Positions 32,498 through 42,636 of a DNA stretch of 64,000 nt are shown here, piece after piece (position 1 is the first letter of the stretch; the number at the start of each line of letters is the position of its first letter). The stretch is from positions 1-64,000 of the forward strand of contig JAXLYP010000007.1 of the NCBI GenBank assembly GCA_046351395.1, written 5' to 3'. The DNA is from CAYYKK01 sp046351395. Its GTDB lineage: Bacteria; Myxococcota_A; Polyangia; Polyangiales; Polyangiaceae. The position numbers and the translations under genes were made by a program. The notes below the pieces were generated by a model. The model searched no databases. It saw nothing but the letters and a program-made list of their open reading frames with translations, and was not told the origin of the DNA.

Positions 32498-33328
32498 TCA
32501 GCGGACCTCGGCGTCGATCGTGATCAGGCGGGCGAAGTAGACGGCGCGCACGGCGAGGATACCGAGCACGGCGAGCTGCTGGAGGACGAGTACGGCGACG
32601 ACGCGCGCGTCCGACCGCAACCCGATCCATCCGGCGGCGGCGAACCCGAGCGCCGCGCAGAGCGTGGACGCCATCCACCCGCCGACGACCAGCAGGAGCA
32701 CCGCCCCTGGCTTGCGGCGCATCACGCGCGCAGCGTGGCCGAGCGCATCGAGCACCGAGCGGCGGCGCGCCACCACCGCGACGCGCGCGAGATCGTGGAG
32801 GATCGCGACGAGCGCGAGCGGAACGAGGCCCACCAGGGACAACCCGGCCGCCGACGCGAGGTTCGCCGGCGAGTCGCCGGGGTGGTCGACGAGACTCACC
32901 ATCAAGACCGCGAGGCCGACGCAGACGGCCTCGACGAGCGCTGCGATCCCGAGCAGCAACGCGAGCTTCAGGCCGAGCCGCAGCGCCTCGCGAGCCCGGT
33001 CGCCGATCGACGCGTGCGGGGCGACGAGCGCGTGGAGCAGCGCCGCGAACGGGACGACGCCGAGGAGCGCGACGCCGACCGCGACGAGCGCCTCTGTCCT
33101 CGCCACGCCGCCCAGGCGGGGCAGGGCGCGGAGCCCCATCCCGAGGAAGAGCGCTGCCCCATTCGCGAACAGGTCACGATCCCCGTCGGGCCGTTGAGCG
33201 ACGAACGGCGACACGATCTCGACGATCGCGGACGCGCCCGCGATCCCCGCGAGCGCGCGGAACGCGTAGTTCGCGAGGATCATCCGCCACGCCCCACGGA
33301 CGCGCGCTCCGGTGGTCGGCGGCGTCAT
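32498..33328 (-). CDS. Uncharacterised polytopic membrane protein
   Basis: 276 residues with about six to seven hydrophobic segments and Arg-rich loops (RRRSVLDALGHAARVMRRKPG). The N-terminal part holds WRMILANYAFRALAGIAG. The layout recalls DUF-type glycerophosphoryl-diester membrane-domain or 'YIP/stage II' families, but I cannot assign one. ATG 33328 overlaps the M1 peptidase stop (ATGA), so the two are co-translated and may act together. No catalytic motif is visible. Confidence 0.65.
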   Translation of the reverse strand: MTPPTTGARVRGAWRMILANYAFRALAGIAGASAIVEIVSPFVAQRPDGDRDLFANGAALFLGMGLRALPRLGGVARTEALVAVGVALLGVVPFAALLHALVAPHASIGDRAREALRLGLKLALLLGIAALVEAVCVGLAVLMVSLVDHPGDSPANLASAAGLSLVGLVPLALVAILHDLARVAVVARRRSVLDALGHAARVMRRKPGAVLLLVVGGWMASTLCAALGFAAAGWIGLRSDARVVAVLVLQQLAVLGILAVRAVYFARLITIDAEVR

Positions 33329-35283
33329 GGGGCGACGAGGTTCGCGAGGAGCTCGGCCGTGTAAACGGCGAGGACGGTCGTCCGCTTGGCGCGCGCGGGC
33401 CGCTCGTTCACGCAGTTGTCGGCGATGTTCTCGTCGAGCAGGACGGCGAGCTTCGGATCCACGCAGCCCCCGACGATCTTCTTGTCGGTCGACGGCACGG
33501 CGAACTCCGTCGCTTCGTCGTCCCACCGGACGACGGTGCTCGACCCGTCCTCGAAGTCGACCTCCACGTCCACGGGAACGGCGAGCGTGCCCTTCCGCGT
33601 CGCGACGAAGCGCCCGTCGACGAGCGACGCGCCGAGATCGATCCACCCCTGCTTCTCCAGCACGTCGACGGCGAACGCGCGCGCGCGCGGCCCCCCCTCG
33701 GCTTCGATCGCGGTGTAGAGATCGTCCGGCGTCGGGTGGCCGAACCGATGCTTGCGGGCGTAGCGCCCGAGCGCCCGATCGAACGCGCCGTCGAACACCG
33801 CGTCCAACGTGCGGAACGCGGTCGCGGCGCGGTAATAGACGAGGAGCGCGTAGTCGTTCCCCGTCTCGAAGTCGTCCGCCGCGGCGCTCACCCGGTTCTT
33901 GGCGTGGATGTTCGCGGCGAACACGCGCTCCGCCGCGCCCACGGAGCCCGGCGCGATCCACGAGAGCTGGTGCTCGCCGTAGAGCTCCTTCGCGGCGACG
34001 CCCGTGGCGTACGTCGCGCCGCCCTCGTCGAGGAACGGGAACGCGTGCTCGTTCGTGCCGACGAGGCCATAGAACCATTGGTGTCCGAGCTCGTGCAGCG
34101 TGAGGAGCGGGATGCTCCTCGTGGTGCTCACGGCGAGCCAGAACGGCCCGCCCGTCGTGATCAGCGTCGGGTACTCCATCCCTCCGGCCTCTTCGGCGCC
34201 CGGCGGAGGGTGCACGAGCGTCAGGGTGCTGTAGGGGTACGCGCCGTAGTGCGCGCCGTACACCTCGAGTCCCCGCTTGGCGGCCTCGATCTGCTCGTCC
34301 GCGACGCCGCCGTACCCGTGCGGGTAGAGGCAGCGGATCTTCACGGGCCCGGTCGCGTCCTCCTGCTCGGAGAACCCGTCCCAGGCGGCGAACGCGAAGT
34401 CGTGGACGCCGGTGGCGCGGTACCGATCGACGCGGCGATCGGCGTCGCCGACGGAGCTCTCGAGCTCGCCCACGGCGCCGACGCGGAACGTGTCCGGCAC
34501 GTCGACGCTCACGTCGTAGTCGCCGTAGTCCGCGTAGAACTCGCTGAAGCGCTCGAACGGGAAGTGCGCGAAGGCGCCGTCGTCTTCGAGCTTCGCGATC
34601 TTCGGGAACCACTGCGCCACCATGTGGAACGTGCCGTCGAACCCAGTGCGCAGCACGATCGACGGGAGCCTCGACACGAACGCGACGTCCACGTGGATCG
34701 TCGCGCCGGACTCCATCTTCTCGGGGAGTGGGACGCGGATGTCGGTGCGATCCGCGGCGTCGCCCGGGGTCGTCGCGTCCGCGGGCCAGAGCTCCGCGTC
34801 CCCGAACTCACGCACGCGGAACGAGGTGACGTCCGTGCCGCCGGGGTGGGCGAGCGTCCTGACGCCGCGAAAGCCGTTCGGGGTCTTGCGCATGAAGCGC
34901 GTCCCCGTGTTCTCGAACGCGTTCAGGTAGAGGTGGACCCAGAGCTCCGAGATCGGCGCCTTCGAGACGTTCGTGAACGTGATCGTGCCCGAGCCCGTCA
35001 CCGTGTGGGTGCTCGGATCGAGGGCCGCCCGCAGCTGGTAGCTCGCGACCTTCGGGGCGTCGTCCGGACCCGGTAAGTTCTCCTTCGGGGGACCCGATCG
35101 TGGGGGAGGGGGGAGGCGGTCGAGCGCTCGCGCGGTCGGTCCCTGGACGAGCAGGCCCCGCGTCGACGCGCCCACGAAGAGCGCCGCATAGAGCAACGCG
35201 AAGCTCGCAGCGATTTGCGCGAGGACCACGAGGACCCCAGCGAGCGGCGCGCGGGGTGCCTTTCTTCTCTGCCCTTCGGTCAT
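33325..35283 (-). CDS. Membrane-anchored M1 family metallopeptidase
   Basis: 652 residues from ATG 35283 (an ATG at 35346 would add 21 residues). One N-terminal transmembrane helix (about residues 15-38) anchors the protein, with the enzyme domain outside. The zinc site of M1 aminopeptidases is exact: H397-E-L-G-H401, then 18 residues, then Glu420 in DEGGATYAT. The upstream substrate-binding motif EEAGGMEYPTLI corresponds to the GxMEN region, with Tyr in place of Asn. It is coupled to the membrane protein gene downstream. Likely trims extracellular or periplasmic peptides; the MEY variant is also seen in M1 homologues. Confidence 0.85.
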   Translation of the reverse strand: MTEGQRRKAPRAPLAGVLVVLAQIAASFALLYAALFVGASTRGLLVQGPTARALDRLPPPPRSGPPKENLPGPDDAPKVASYQLRAALDPSTHTVTGSGTITFTNVSKAPISELWVHLYLNAFENTGTRFMRKTPNGFRGVRTLAHPGGTDVTSFRVREFGDAELWPADATTPGDAADRTDIRVPLPEKMESGATIHVDVAFVSRLPSIVLRTGFDGTFHMVAQWFPKIAKLEDDGAFAHFPFERFSEFYADYGDYDVSVDVPDTFRVGAVGELESSVGDADRRVDRYRATGVHDFAFAAWDGFSEQEDATGPVKIRCLYPHGYGGVADEQIEAAKRGLEVYGAHYGAYPYSTLTLVHPPPGAEEAGGMEYPTLITTGGPFWLAVSTTRSIPLLTLHELGHQWFYGLVGTNEHAFPFLDEGGATYATGVAAKELYGEHQLSWIAPGSVGAAERVFAANIHAKNRVSAAADDFETGNDYALLVYYRAATAFRTLDAVFDGAFDRALGRYARKHRFGHPTPDDLYTAIEAEGGPRARAFAVDVLEKQGWIDLGASLVDGRFVATRKGTLAVPVDVEVDFEDGSSTVVRWDDEATEFAVPSTDKKIVGGCVDPKLAVLLDENIADNCVNERPARAKRTTVLAVYTAELLANLVAP

Positions 35284-35368
35284 CGACGGATCGTGGAGCG
35301 CGCGAGCGAGGGAGCCGCGAACCTTGAGACGGATGATGGCGCGCAACGACGCACTCGTCGATGGCGCG

Positions 35369-36961
35369 TCAGTCGATCCCGATCACGCCCTCGTTCTTCA
35401 GCTCGAGGAGGAGTCGGAGCGCCTCGATGGGAGGCATCCCCGACATGTCGAGGACGTCGTCGATGGAGGCGATCCCGTCGATGAGCGAGATCAGAAAGCC
35501 GCTCCGGTGATCGAGCGCCAGCGCCACGATCGCGTCCGGCCCCACCTGCACGTGCGGGATCCCTTCGCCGGACCCGAGCCGCGCGAAATACAAATCCCGG
35601 ATCTTCTCCTGGCACATCGTCGCGAAGTAGGTGGCTCCGATGTTGTCCGGTTCGGTTTGGAGGATGCCCTCCGCGCGCATCAGCGCGCCCATGAAGTCGC
35701 CCTTCGCGACGCGGTCGCGGATGGGGGCGAGGAGCGGATCGTCCTCCTGGAACCCACGCGTCGTCGCCGGATCGAGGGACGGGGGCTGAGCCGCGGAGCT
35801 CGGGGCCTCGATCTCGAGGGAGAGCTCGAGCTCTTTCAGCGAGGGTGGGCGCGCCCCTCCGCGAGCGGGCGCGAGCACGGGCGTGGGTTGGGGGACGGGC
35901 GTCGGGCGCGGCGCGTCCGACTGGGTGCGCTGCGGGAGCTTGAGATCGCCGCTCGGGAGAGAGTCGATCAGGCCATCGAGCACGTCGTCGAGCTCGTCCA
36001 CCGCGGCGAGCTCGTCCGGCGCGAGCTCCGCCTCCTCGACGGACGGGGCGCCGTCATCGTCCAACGAGATGTCCGGAGCGGCGACCGTGTTCTCCCGCGT
36101 ACGTCCGAGGTCGATGCTCTCGAGCGGCTCGTCGAGCGACAGCTCGAGCGGCAGGTGTAGATCGAGCGGTGGCCCGGAGGGGCGCTTCCCTCGCTCGGCG
36201 CGATCCGCGTCGCGCGACAGCATCTTCACCGCGAAGTCCTGCGTCGCTCGGTTGAGCTTCAGCGCCTCCCTGCGGGGCCCAGGCATTGGTGTGGGCTCTG
36301 GGGAGGACGTGATCCCCACGCTCGCCGCGCGGTCCCCGAAGCGCAGCGCGGTCGCCGGGGGCTTCGCCTCGGGGTTCGCGGTGGGCACCACGGATGGCGT
36401 CGTCGAGCGATCCTGCGGCGGGGTGACCGGGATCCGCATCCCGCCGCCGGGCGGGCGGCCCACGAGCTTCGCCGGCGCCGCCGCCGGAGCCGCGTTCGGC
36501 GGCGCGGTCGAGAGCGCCTCGTCGAGCGCGCGCGCCTTCTGCACGGCGTTCGTCACCTTGGGCGTGTTGGATCGGGACCGGGGCGGCGGCATCGGCCGCC
36601 CCACCGTCGGCGGAGCGTCGTCCGCGGACGGAGTCGGCGTGACGCGATCCTCCACGGGCGGCGCGGGTGGGCTCGGCCGTTCGGCGACCGGGCTGAGCGG
36701 CTTGCGCAGCCCGATCGACGCCCGCGCGACCGCCGGACTCGTGCGCGCGAGGTCCCGCTTCTCGCCGAGCTTCGGCGCGGTCGCGGCGGAGGCCGACGCT
36801 CGCGCTTCAGGAGGAGCAGGCGTCGCCACGGGGCGCGTCGCCGCGCCCACGCGGGCTTTCGGCGAGAGCGCCGCCGCGGAAGCGGACGAAGGCGCCGCGG
36901 CGGCGGAACCCACGTCCCACCCCGAATCGACGTCTTCCTCTTCCTCATCCTCGGAAGTCAC
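35369..36961 (-). CDS. Long disordered protein with C-terminal winged-helix-like module
   Basis: 530 residues. An acidic N-terminus (MTSEDEEEEDVDSGW) and about 350 residues rich in Pro, Ala, Ser, Thr and Arg are probably disordered. Then come a short helical TPR-like part (FMGALMRAEGILQTEPDN) and a C-terminal 75-residue module, GFLISLIDGIASIDDVLDMS then ALRLLLELKNEGVIGID. This module resembles the N-terminal part of the J-domain protein at 39063-41142. It lies 99 bases downstream of dnaK on the same strand. No enzyme motif; a scaffold or regulatory role is plausible but not shown. Confidence 0.7.
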   Translation of the reverse strand: MTSEDEEEEDVDSGWDVGSAAAAPSSASAAALSPKARVGAATRPVATPAPPEARASASAATAPKLGEKRDLARTSPAVARASIGLRKPLSPVAERPSPPAPPVEDRVTPTPSADDAPPTVGRPMPPPRSRSNTPKVTNAVQKARALDEALSTAPPNAAPAAAPAKLVGRPPGGGMRIPVTPPQDRSTTPSVVPTANPEAKPPATALRFGDRAASVGITSSPEPTPMPGPRREALKLNRATQDFAVKMLSRDADRAERGKRPSGPPLDLHLPLELSLDEPLESIDLGRTRENTVAAPDISLDDDGAPSVEEAELAPDELAAVDELDDVLDGLIDSLPSGDLKLPQRTQSDAPRPTPVPQPTPVLAPARGGARPPSLKELELSLEIEAPSSAAQPPSLDPATTRGFQEDDPLLAPIRDRVAKGDFMGALMRAEGILQTEPDNIGATYFATMCQEKIRDLYFARLGSGEGIPHVQVGPDAIVALALDHRSGFLISLIDGIASIDDVLDMSGMPPIEALRLLLELKNEGVIGID

Positions 36962-37060
36962 GCCGCGCCCAAGCTCCTCACAAGCGTCTCTCTCGACGGC
37001 ACATTCCGCGCACGAAGCCGCGGTGAATCGAGCGGCTTCCGTGCGCTCATCGGATCGCGA

Positions 37061-38882
37061 TCAGTGGGGCCGCGATACCACGCCCTTGAACATTCGGTGC
37101 GTGCGCGAAAGGGCTTCCAGTTGTTCCTTCACCGCGGCGACGTCCTTCTTCCCGATCGCGTCGCGGGTCTTCTGCATGATCCCGCGCGCCTTGGAGATCG
37201 CCTCGCGCCCGAAATCGCTGGACGCGACGACCTGCTCGACCTGCGGGAACATCTTCTCGATCTCGAGGACGAACTTCTCTGCCTCTTGCTTCGCGCCCTC
37301 GAACTCGTCGTTCGAGCGCCGGTCGACGAGGTACTCCTTCGCGTTCTCGAGCATCGCGCCGACCTCCTCCTGCGTGAGGCCGCTCGACGCGGTGACCTGG
37401 ATCGACTGGGCTTGGCCCGTCTCGAGATCCTTGGCGCTCACCGAGACGATACCGTCGCTGTTGATCTCGAAGTTGACCTCGATCTCCACCTGGCCCTTCG
37501 GCGCGCGCCGAAGGCCGGTCAGGATGAACTCGCCGAGCAGCTCGTTCTCCGTGGCCTTCTTGTTCTCGCCCTGCATGACGAGGATCTTCACGGCCGTTTG
37601 GTTGTCGCGGCTCGTCGTGAAGATCTTCGAGCGGCTCGTCGGCACGGTGGTGTTCTGGGGGATGAGCTCCTCGAAGTTCGACCCGAACGTCATGATGCCG
37701 AGGGCGTGCGGCGTCACGTCGAGGAGGATCATCTGCTGCGTCTCGTCGACGAGGGCGGCGCCCTGAACGGCGGCCCCCAAGCCGACGACCTCGTCCGGGT
37801 GGACGCCTTTCGAGGGCTCCTTACCGAAGAACTTCGATACGACGTCCTGCACCTTCGGCATGCGCGTCATGCCGCCCACGAGGATGACCTCCTCGATCTC
37901 GTCCTTGTCGAGGCGCGCGTCCTCCAGCGTTTGGCGGCAGATCTCGACGCACCGATCGATGAGATCCTCGCAGAGCTGCTCGAGCGTCGCTCGGCTGAGC
38001 CCGCGCTGCAGGTGGAGCGCCTCGTTGCGCCCGCTCGAGATGATGAAGGGGAGGTTGATCTCGGTCTCGGTCACCCCGGAGAGCTCGCACTTCGCCTTCT
38101 CCGCCGCGTCCTTCAGGCGCTGGAGCGCCATCCGATCCTGGCGGAGGTCGACGCCGTGCTGCTCCTTGAACCCATCCACGAGCCAGTCGATGACGCGCGA
38201 GTCGAAGTCCTCACCGCCGAGGAACGTGTCGCCCGCGGTCGCGATGACCTTGAACACGCCGCCCTGACCGATCTCGAGGATCGAGATGTCGAACGTGCCG
38301 CCGCCGAGGTCGAACACCGCGACGACCTTCTCGACGTTCTTCCCGTAGCCGTAAGCGAGCGCTGCCGCCGTCGGCTCGTTGATGATGCGGATGACGTCGA
38401 GCCCAGCGATGGTCCCCGCGTCCTTCGTCGCTTGGCGCTGGTTGTCGTTGAAGTACGCCGGGACGGTGATGACCGCCTTCGTGACGGGCTCGTTGAGGTA
38501 GTCCTCCGCGAACATCTTCAGCTCTTGGAGGATCATCGCGCTCGTCTCGGGGACGGAGTACGACTTCTCGCGCAGCATGATGCGCACGTCCCCGTGCGGA
38601 CCCTCGACGATCTTGTACGACGCGGTCGACACGGCGTTGCGCACCTGGGGCGACGTCCACTTGCGGCCGATGAGCCGCTTCGCCGCGTACACCGTGTTCT
38701 CGGCGTTCGTGATCGCCTGGCGCTTGGCGATGTGACCCACGAGCCGCTTGCCCGCCTCGGTGATCGCGACCATCGACGGGGTGGTCTTGTACCCGCCCTG
38801 GTTCGGAATCACGGTGGGCACACCTTCGACGATGGCGACGCACGAGTTCGTGGTGCCTAAGCGATTCCAATCACTGATCCAT
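37061..38882 (-). CDS. dnaK: Hsp70 chaperone DnaK (paralogue), apparent frameshift at the start
   Basis: About 605 residues. Clear Hsp70 landmarks are VEGVPTVIPNQGG, VPAYFNDNQRQATKDAG, INEPTAAALAYGYG, FDLGGGTFDISIL, VILVGGMTRMPKVQ and a full substrate-binding domain. The first phosphate loop GIDLGTTNSCVA is encoded only if one base is restored: GGAATCG-CTTAGGC should be GGAATCGACTTAGGC near 38863. The likely ATG at 38882, preceded by AGGAG, also needs one added G (GTG 38874 is the alternative start). The C-terminus ends VVSRPH rather than the common acidic tail, so this is probably a specialised paralogue. It is preceded by a J-domain protein gene and followed by a disordered protein. Confidence 0.85.
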
Positions 38883-39062
38883 GGGGCTCCTGGGTTGGGC
38901 GGCGAGCCTCCCCGGCTCTAGAGGGGACATATCGGAGCATGCGCGACCGCTCCTGCCGCACCCCGTGCGCACGTGCGTGGGGGCAGCGTTGTGATGTGCA
39001 CTGTATCGTCTCTCGTTCCGGCGTGAAAACGCTAGCTTGTGTTTTCGCGCCCCATCCTCCGA

Positions 39063-41142
39063 TCACTGCCGTCCTTGCCCGCCCTTCCGCGGATCGTGGG
39101 GGGGCGGCTGTCCCGTCGGATAGGGCGGAGTCTGCGCGGGATAGCCCGACGGTTGGGCGGGGTAACCCTGCGGGTAGGGAGCGTTCGGGGTCGGCTGGGG
39201 GGCGGGTTGCTGAGGCGGGTATCCCTGCTGCGGCCACGCCCCGGACGGGGAGCCCGGCTGGGGGCCGAACGTCGGGCCGAACGACGGGGTTTGGGGCGGC
39301 GCCATGGGCTGCGTTTGCTGCGGCGGGCGCATCGGCGGATAGGAGGGCCACGCTTGGGGCGCTGGCGGAGCACCGAACGACGGTCCCGCGGGCGCGGGCG
39401 CGCCCTGGGGGGGCGCGCTCGGGTGGTGCGGCGAATGGGGGAGACCCGTGGGGTACGGGGCCGCGACCTGCACACACGCCCGGCGCGCGCTGCGAGACGG
39501 GCGCTCCGGGGGGCGCGACACTGGCGGCGCGTCCTGCCGGATGAACGAGTACGCGCCCGGGCGAGGGGAGCGCTGAGGACCGAACCCCGGGAGGGGAGCT
39601 GGCGGGTGGGATGACGGGCGCTGCACCCCGCTGATCGGGCGGGGGCACGAGCGGCGCGTGCGCCGCCGGGCCGGCCGCGGCCGGCGTGGCCGTTCGCGGG
39701 CGCTCCTCCGCCTTCGGGGTGTGCGCCATCACCTTCAGCGCCTCGCGCGCCGCCGCGACGGCCGCCTTCACGCGGTCGTCCCCGTTCGAGATCTCGATCG
39801 CGCGCTCGAGCTCCGATCGCGCGCTCGTCTCGAGGCCGGACGCCATGTACGCGTAGGCGAGCGTGATGCGGTACATCGGCTGCTTTCCCGCGAGCTCCAC
39901 CGCCTTGCGCGCGAACTCGACGGCGCGACGCGGGTTGTTGTTCGCCTTGAACGTCGCGTGCGCCGCGCGATCGTGGAGGCGCGCGTCGGTGGGCTTGCCC
40001 TGACACGCCTTGCTGAAGCTGATCGCCGCGTCGCTCCAGCGCTCCTGGTTCGCCTCCATCTCGCCCTGGCGCATGAACGTGTCCGCCATGGCGACCGCGG
40101 CTTGTTGGTTCACGTCCGCGGCTTCACGAGCGACCTCCGCGTCATCGGGCGCGAGCGAGATGGCGATGCGGAACGCGTTGACCGCAGCCGCGTAGTCCTT
40201 CCGATGGAGGGCGTCCCGGCCCGAGTCCACGTACTTGCGGACCTGCGAGACGTTCGACTGCGCCTTCGCCACCTCGTACCGAACGCGCAGCGCTTCGGCC
40301 GCCGCGCGCGGATCGATCGGCGGGGGCGCGCCTGCTTGGGTGGACGGCTGAGAGTCGGACGGCGCGGGGACACGGGCGCCTCCGAGCTTCGCCGCGAGCG
40401 CGCGGCGGCGCTCCGCGAGCAGCGCCTGGCGCTTCGCCTCGTCTGGAGCGGGGCCCGGAGGCGCCGCGGCGGGCTGCCCTGGCGTCGGCACGAGGGGTTG
40501 CGTCGCCTGCGCGACGGGCGCGGCGACGTGCCGCTCGGGTTGCTGCAGGAGGTACTCGTCGTACTCCGCGCGCCTCTGCTTGGACGAGAGCGTGTCGTGC
40601 GCGAGCGTGAGCTTCGCGAAGATCGCCTCGATCTTGGGGCGGAACGTGCCCAAGTTGCGGCGGAAGAATTTGTCCGGGTGGTACTCCGGCGCGAGCTGGT
40701 AGTAGGCCGCCTTGATCTGCTTCTTGTCGACGAGCTGGTGCACGCCGAGGAGCTCGTAGAGCGTGAGCTTGTCGAGCCGGTAGTAGGCGTCGAGGATCTG
40801 CTTCTTTTTGACGAGGTCGAGATCCGCCTCCTCGTCGAGCTCGCGCGCCTCGTAGATCGGCGCGGCGTTCGGATCGAAGCCGCCGAGCGCGGTGGTCGCG
40901 ACGGAGCGCGCGTCGCGCGCGCTCGCCTCCTTCGCCTTGAGCGTCTCGATGTCCTGCGCCGCGCCGAGCTCGATCAGCCGATCGATGGCCTTGTGGACGG
41001 TCTCCTTGTGGTAGCCCGTGAGGCGGACGATGTCGTCCTCGGAGGCCTTGCCGTCGATCCGCGTGAAGACGTTGCCCTCGACGGGCGTGAGCGGGAGCTT
41101 CTTGTAATCGACGTTCGGAAGCAGCTGCGCGACCCGACTCAT
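39063..41142 (-). CDS. J-domain/TPR protein with Pro-rich tail (apparent frameshift)
   Basis: About 690 residues. It begins with a winged-helix-like module (VEGNVFTRIDGKASEDDIVR, HKAIDRLIELG). A J domain follows, TLYELLGVHQLVDKKQIKAA with the invariant HPD in EYHPDKFF. After a Pro/Ala linker there are about four TPR-like repeats (about residues 275-460) and a Pro/Gln/Tyr-rich tail ending PPPHDPRKGGQGRQ. The frame changes near 39590, after which the natural low-complexity tail resumes in another frame and stops at 39063. The alternative read-through to 38857 is not protein-like. The gene sits 180 bases upstream of dnaK, so it is the likely co-chaperone. Confidence 0.75.
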
Positions 41143-41320
41143 CGCGCGGCCTTCCTCACCGAATCGATCCGCAGCGTTGCGGCGACAGCGTCGAGCGCCC
41201 TGGGCGCGCTCATTGGGGGAGCCACCCCTGGAGTCTACCGGGCAACCTCGATTTGTCGCAAAGATCTGTCGAGCGGCGTCACGATCGTCGCCGAACGCAC
41301 CGCCGAACGGCTCGTGTCGC

Positions 41321-41977
41321 TCAGGGAGTCTTCGCGGGTGGCGGGGCGCTCGGCGGGGGGGATGGCGGCCGCGCGGACGCGCTCGCCATCGCGGTGAGGG
41401 CGCGATCGATCACCTGCTCCTGGACGTCGATCGCTTCGTCGAAGGCCGCGCTCGCACGATCTCGAGCGGCCTTCGCGCCGGCGTCGTCCCCCTTGGCCTC
41501 GAGCTTCTTCGCTTGGCGCTCCTCCACGAGCCCGCGCACCTCGAAGAGGTGCCCTCGAAAGTAGGTGATCTCCGTCGCGAGCTCGAGGCCGTCCTGAACG
41601 TCGTCGAGCGCGTCGTCGAAGTCGCCCTCCTGGCTCTCGAGGTCACCGAGTCGCGCGTAGGTGTCGGCGAGGACCTCCTTCACCTCGGGCGTGTGCTCCG
41701 GAGTCTTCCCGGTCACGACCTCCGTGAGCGCGCGGATCGTGGCGACGCGGTTTCCCTCCGCCTCCGCGAGGTCGGCGCGGTGGTGGGCCGCGCGCGCCTT
41801 CGAGAGGAACGCGACCAGCACCGGGTTCACCGCGGAGGCGGGCAGCGGATCGGCGTGGATGCCAGCGGGCGCTTCGTCCCGGCACGCGAGGACGGCGGTT
41901 CCCGCGAGTCCGCACGCGGCCGCGAGTGCGACGAGTGCTGGCCAAAAGGCGCGGGAGCGGGGAAGGACGGGTTTCAT
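41321..41977 (-). CDS. TPR-containing lipoprotein, sigma-factor operon
   Basis: 218 residues. The N-terminal signal ends at LAC (Cys 32, preceded by LAGTAV). The mature region is helical with TPR-like periodicity (ALTEVVTGKTPEHTPEVKEV, DTYARLGDLESQEGDFDDAL) and ends in a Pro/Ser tail. It overlaps the anti-sigma factor gene by four bases and is the last gene of the sigma/anti-sigma operon. It may be the envelope sensor or effector of that system; this is inferred from position. Confidence 0.7.
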   Translation of the reverse strand: MKPVLPRSRAFWPALVALAAACGLAGTAVLACRDEAPAGIHADPLPASAVNPVLVAFLSKARAAHHRADLAEAEGNRVATIRALTEVVTGKTPEHTPEVKEVLADTYARLGDLESQEGDFDDALDDVQDGLELATEITYFRGHLFEVRGLVEERQAKKLEAKGDDAGAKAARDRASAAFDEAIDVQEQVIDRALTAMASASARPPSPPPSAPPPAKTP

Positions 41978-42636
41978 TGGACCCCCCAGGCGTTGAACCG
42001 GTTGTCCCGGAGCTCCGCGTCGCGGGTCGTCGTGATCTTGTCGACCCTCTCGGTGGTGCCCTTCTCGCGGTCGAACGGCTTCATGGGATCGAAGAGCTCC
42101 TGACTCGAGCGCGCCTCGATGAGCGGCGCCCGCGTGGCGCGGGACGCGGTCGACGGGTCGACGCCTCGGCGCTGCACGTACAGGCCGACGATCGCCGCAG
42201 CCGCGGCGACGAGGACGAACACGGCTCCCGCGACGGTGCGGCGCGCCGCGGTGCGGGTCGCGGTCTTGAGCCCGGCGGCGAGGACGCGCTGGTGGGTGAG
42301 CTCGTCGATGCTCGTCGGCGCGTAGGCGAGTCGGAGCGCGCGCGCGAGCTGCGCGAGGCGGACGAGACCGGGATCCGAGGACTCGACCCTCCCGTCGAGG
42401 TAGGCCGCGAGGAGAGACGAGCGGCGCTGCTCCGCCTCGTCCGCGGGGGCCTCGTCCACCTGCTCGGCGGAGCTCGCGCGGGGGGAGGTCTCGTCGAGCA
42501 GGGCGCCGCCGAGGACGCGCGCGAGGATCTCCTCGTGCCGGTCGGGGTCGATGTCGGAGGGGCGCATCGCAGCGGCGAGCGCCTCGGAGAACGCGGCCAT
42601 CTCGGCGTCCTCCCCTTCGAGCTTCTTCTCGGTCAT
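41974..42636 (-). CDS. Putative membrane-bound anti-sigma factor
   Basis: 220 residues with one transmembrane helix at about 134-154 (TVAGAVFVLVAAAAAIVGLY). The cytoplasmic N-terminal 130 residues are acidic and helical and could bind the sigma factor. The C-terminal about 65 residues, polar and charged, lie outside. There is no recognisable zinc-binding HxxxCxxC motif, so it is not a canonical ZAS protein. It overlaps the sigma gene by four bases and the lipoprotein gene by four. Function is inferred from gene order. Confidence 0.65.
   Translation of the reverse strand: MTEKKLEGEDAEMAAFSEALAAAMRPSDIDPDRHEEILARVLGGALLDETSPRASSAEQVDEAPADEAEQRRSSLLAAYLDGRVESSDPGLVRLAQLARALRLAYAPTSIDELTHQRVLAAGLKTATRTAARRTVAGAVFVLVAAAAAIVGLYVQRRGVDPSTASRATRAPLIEARSSQELFDPMKPFDREKGTTERVDKITTTRDAELRDNRFNAWGVQ

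Noticed and set aside
38857..39062. Read-through of the J-domain protein to 38857
   Set aside because: After the frame change near 39590 this frame is Arg/Ala/Pro noise and overlaps the dnaK start; the other frame gives a natural Pro/Gln/Tyr tail ending at 39063.
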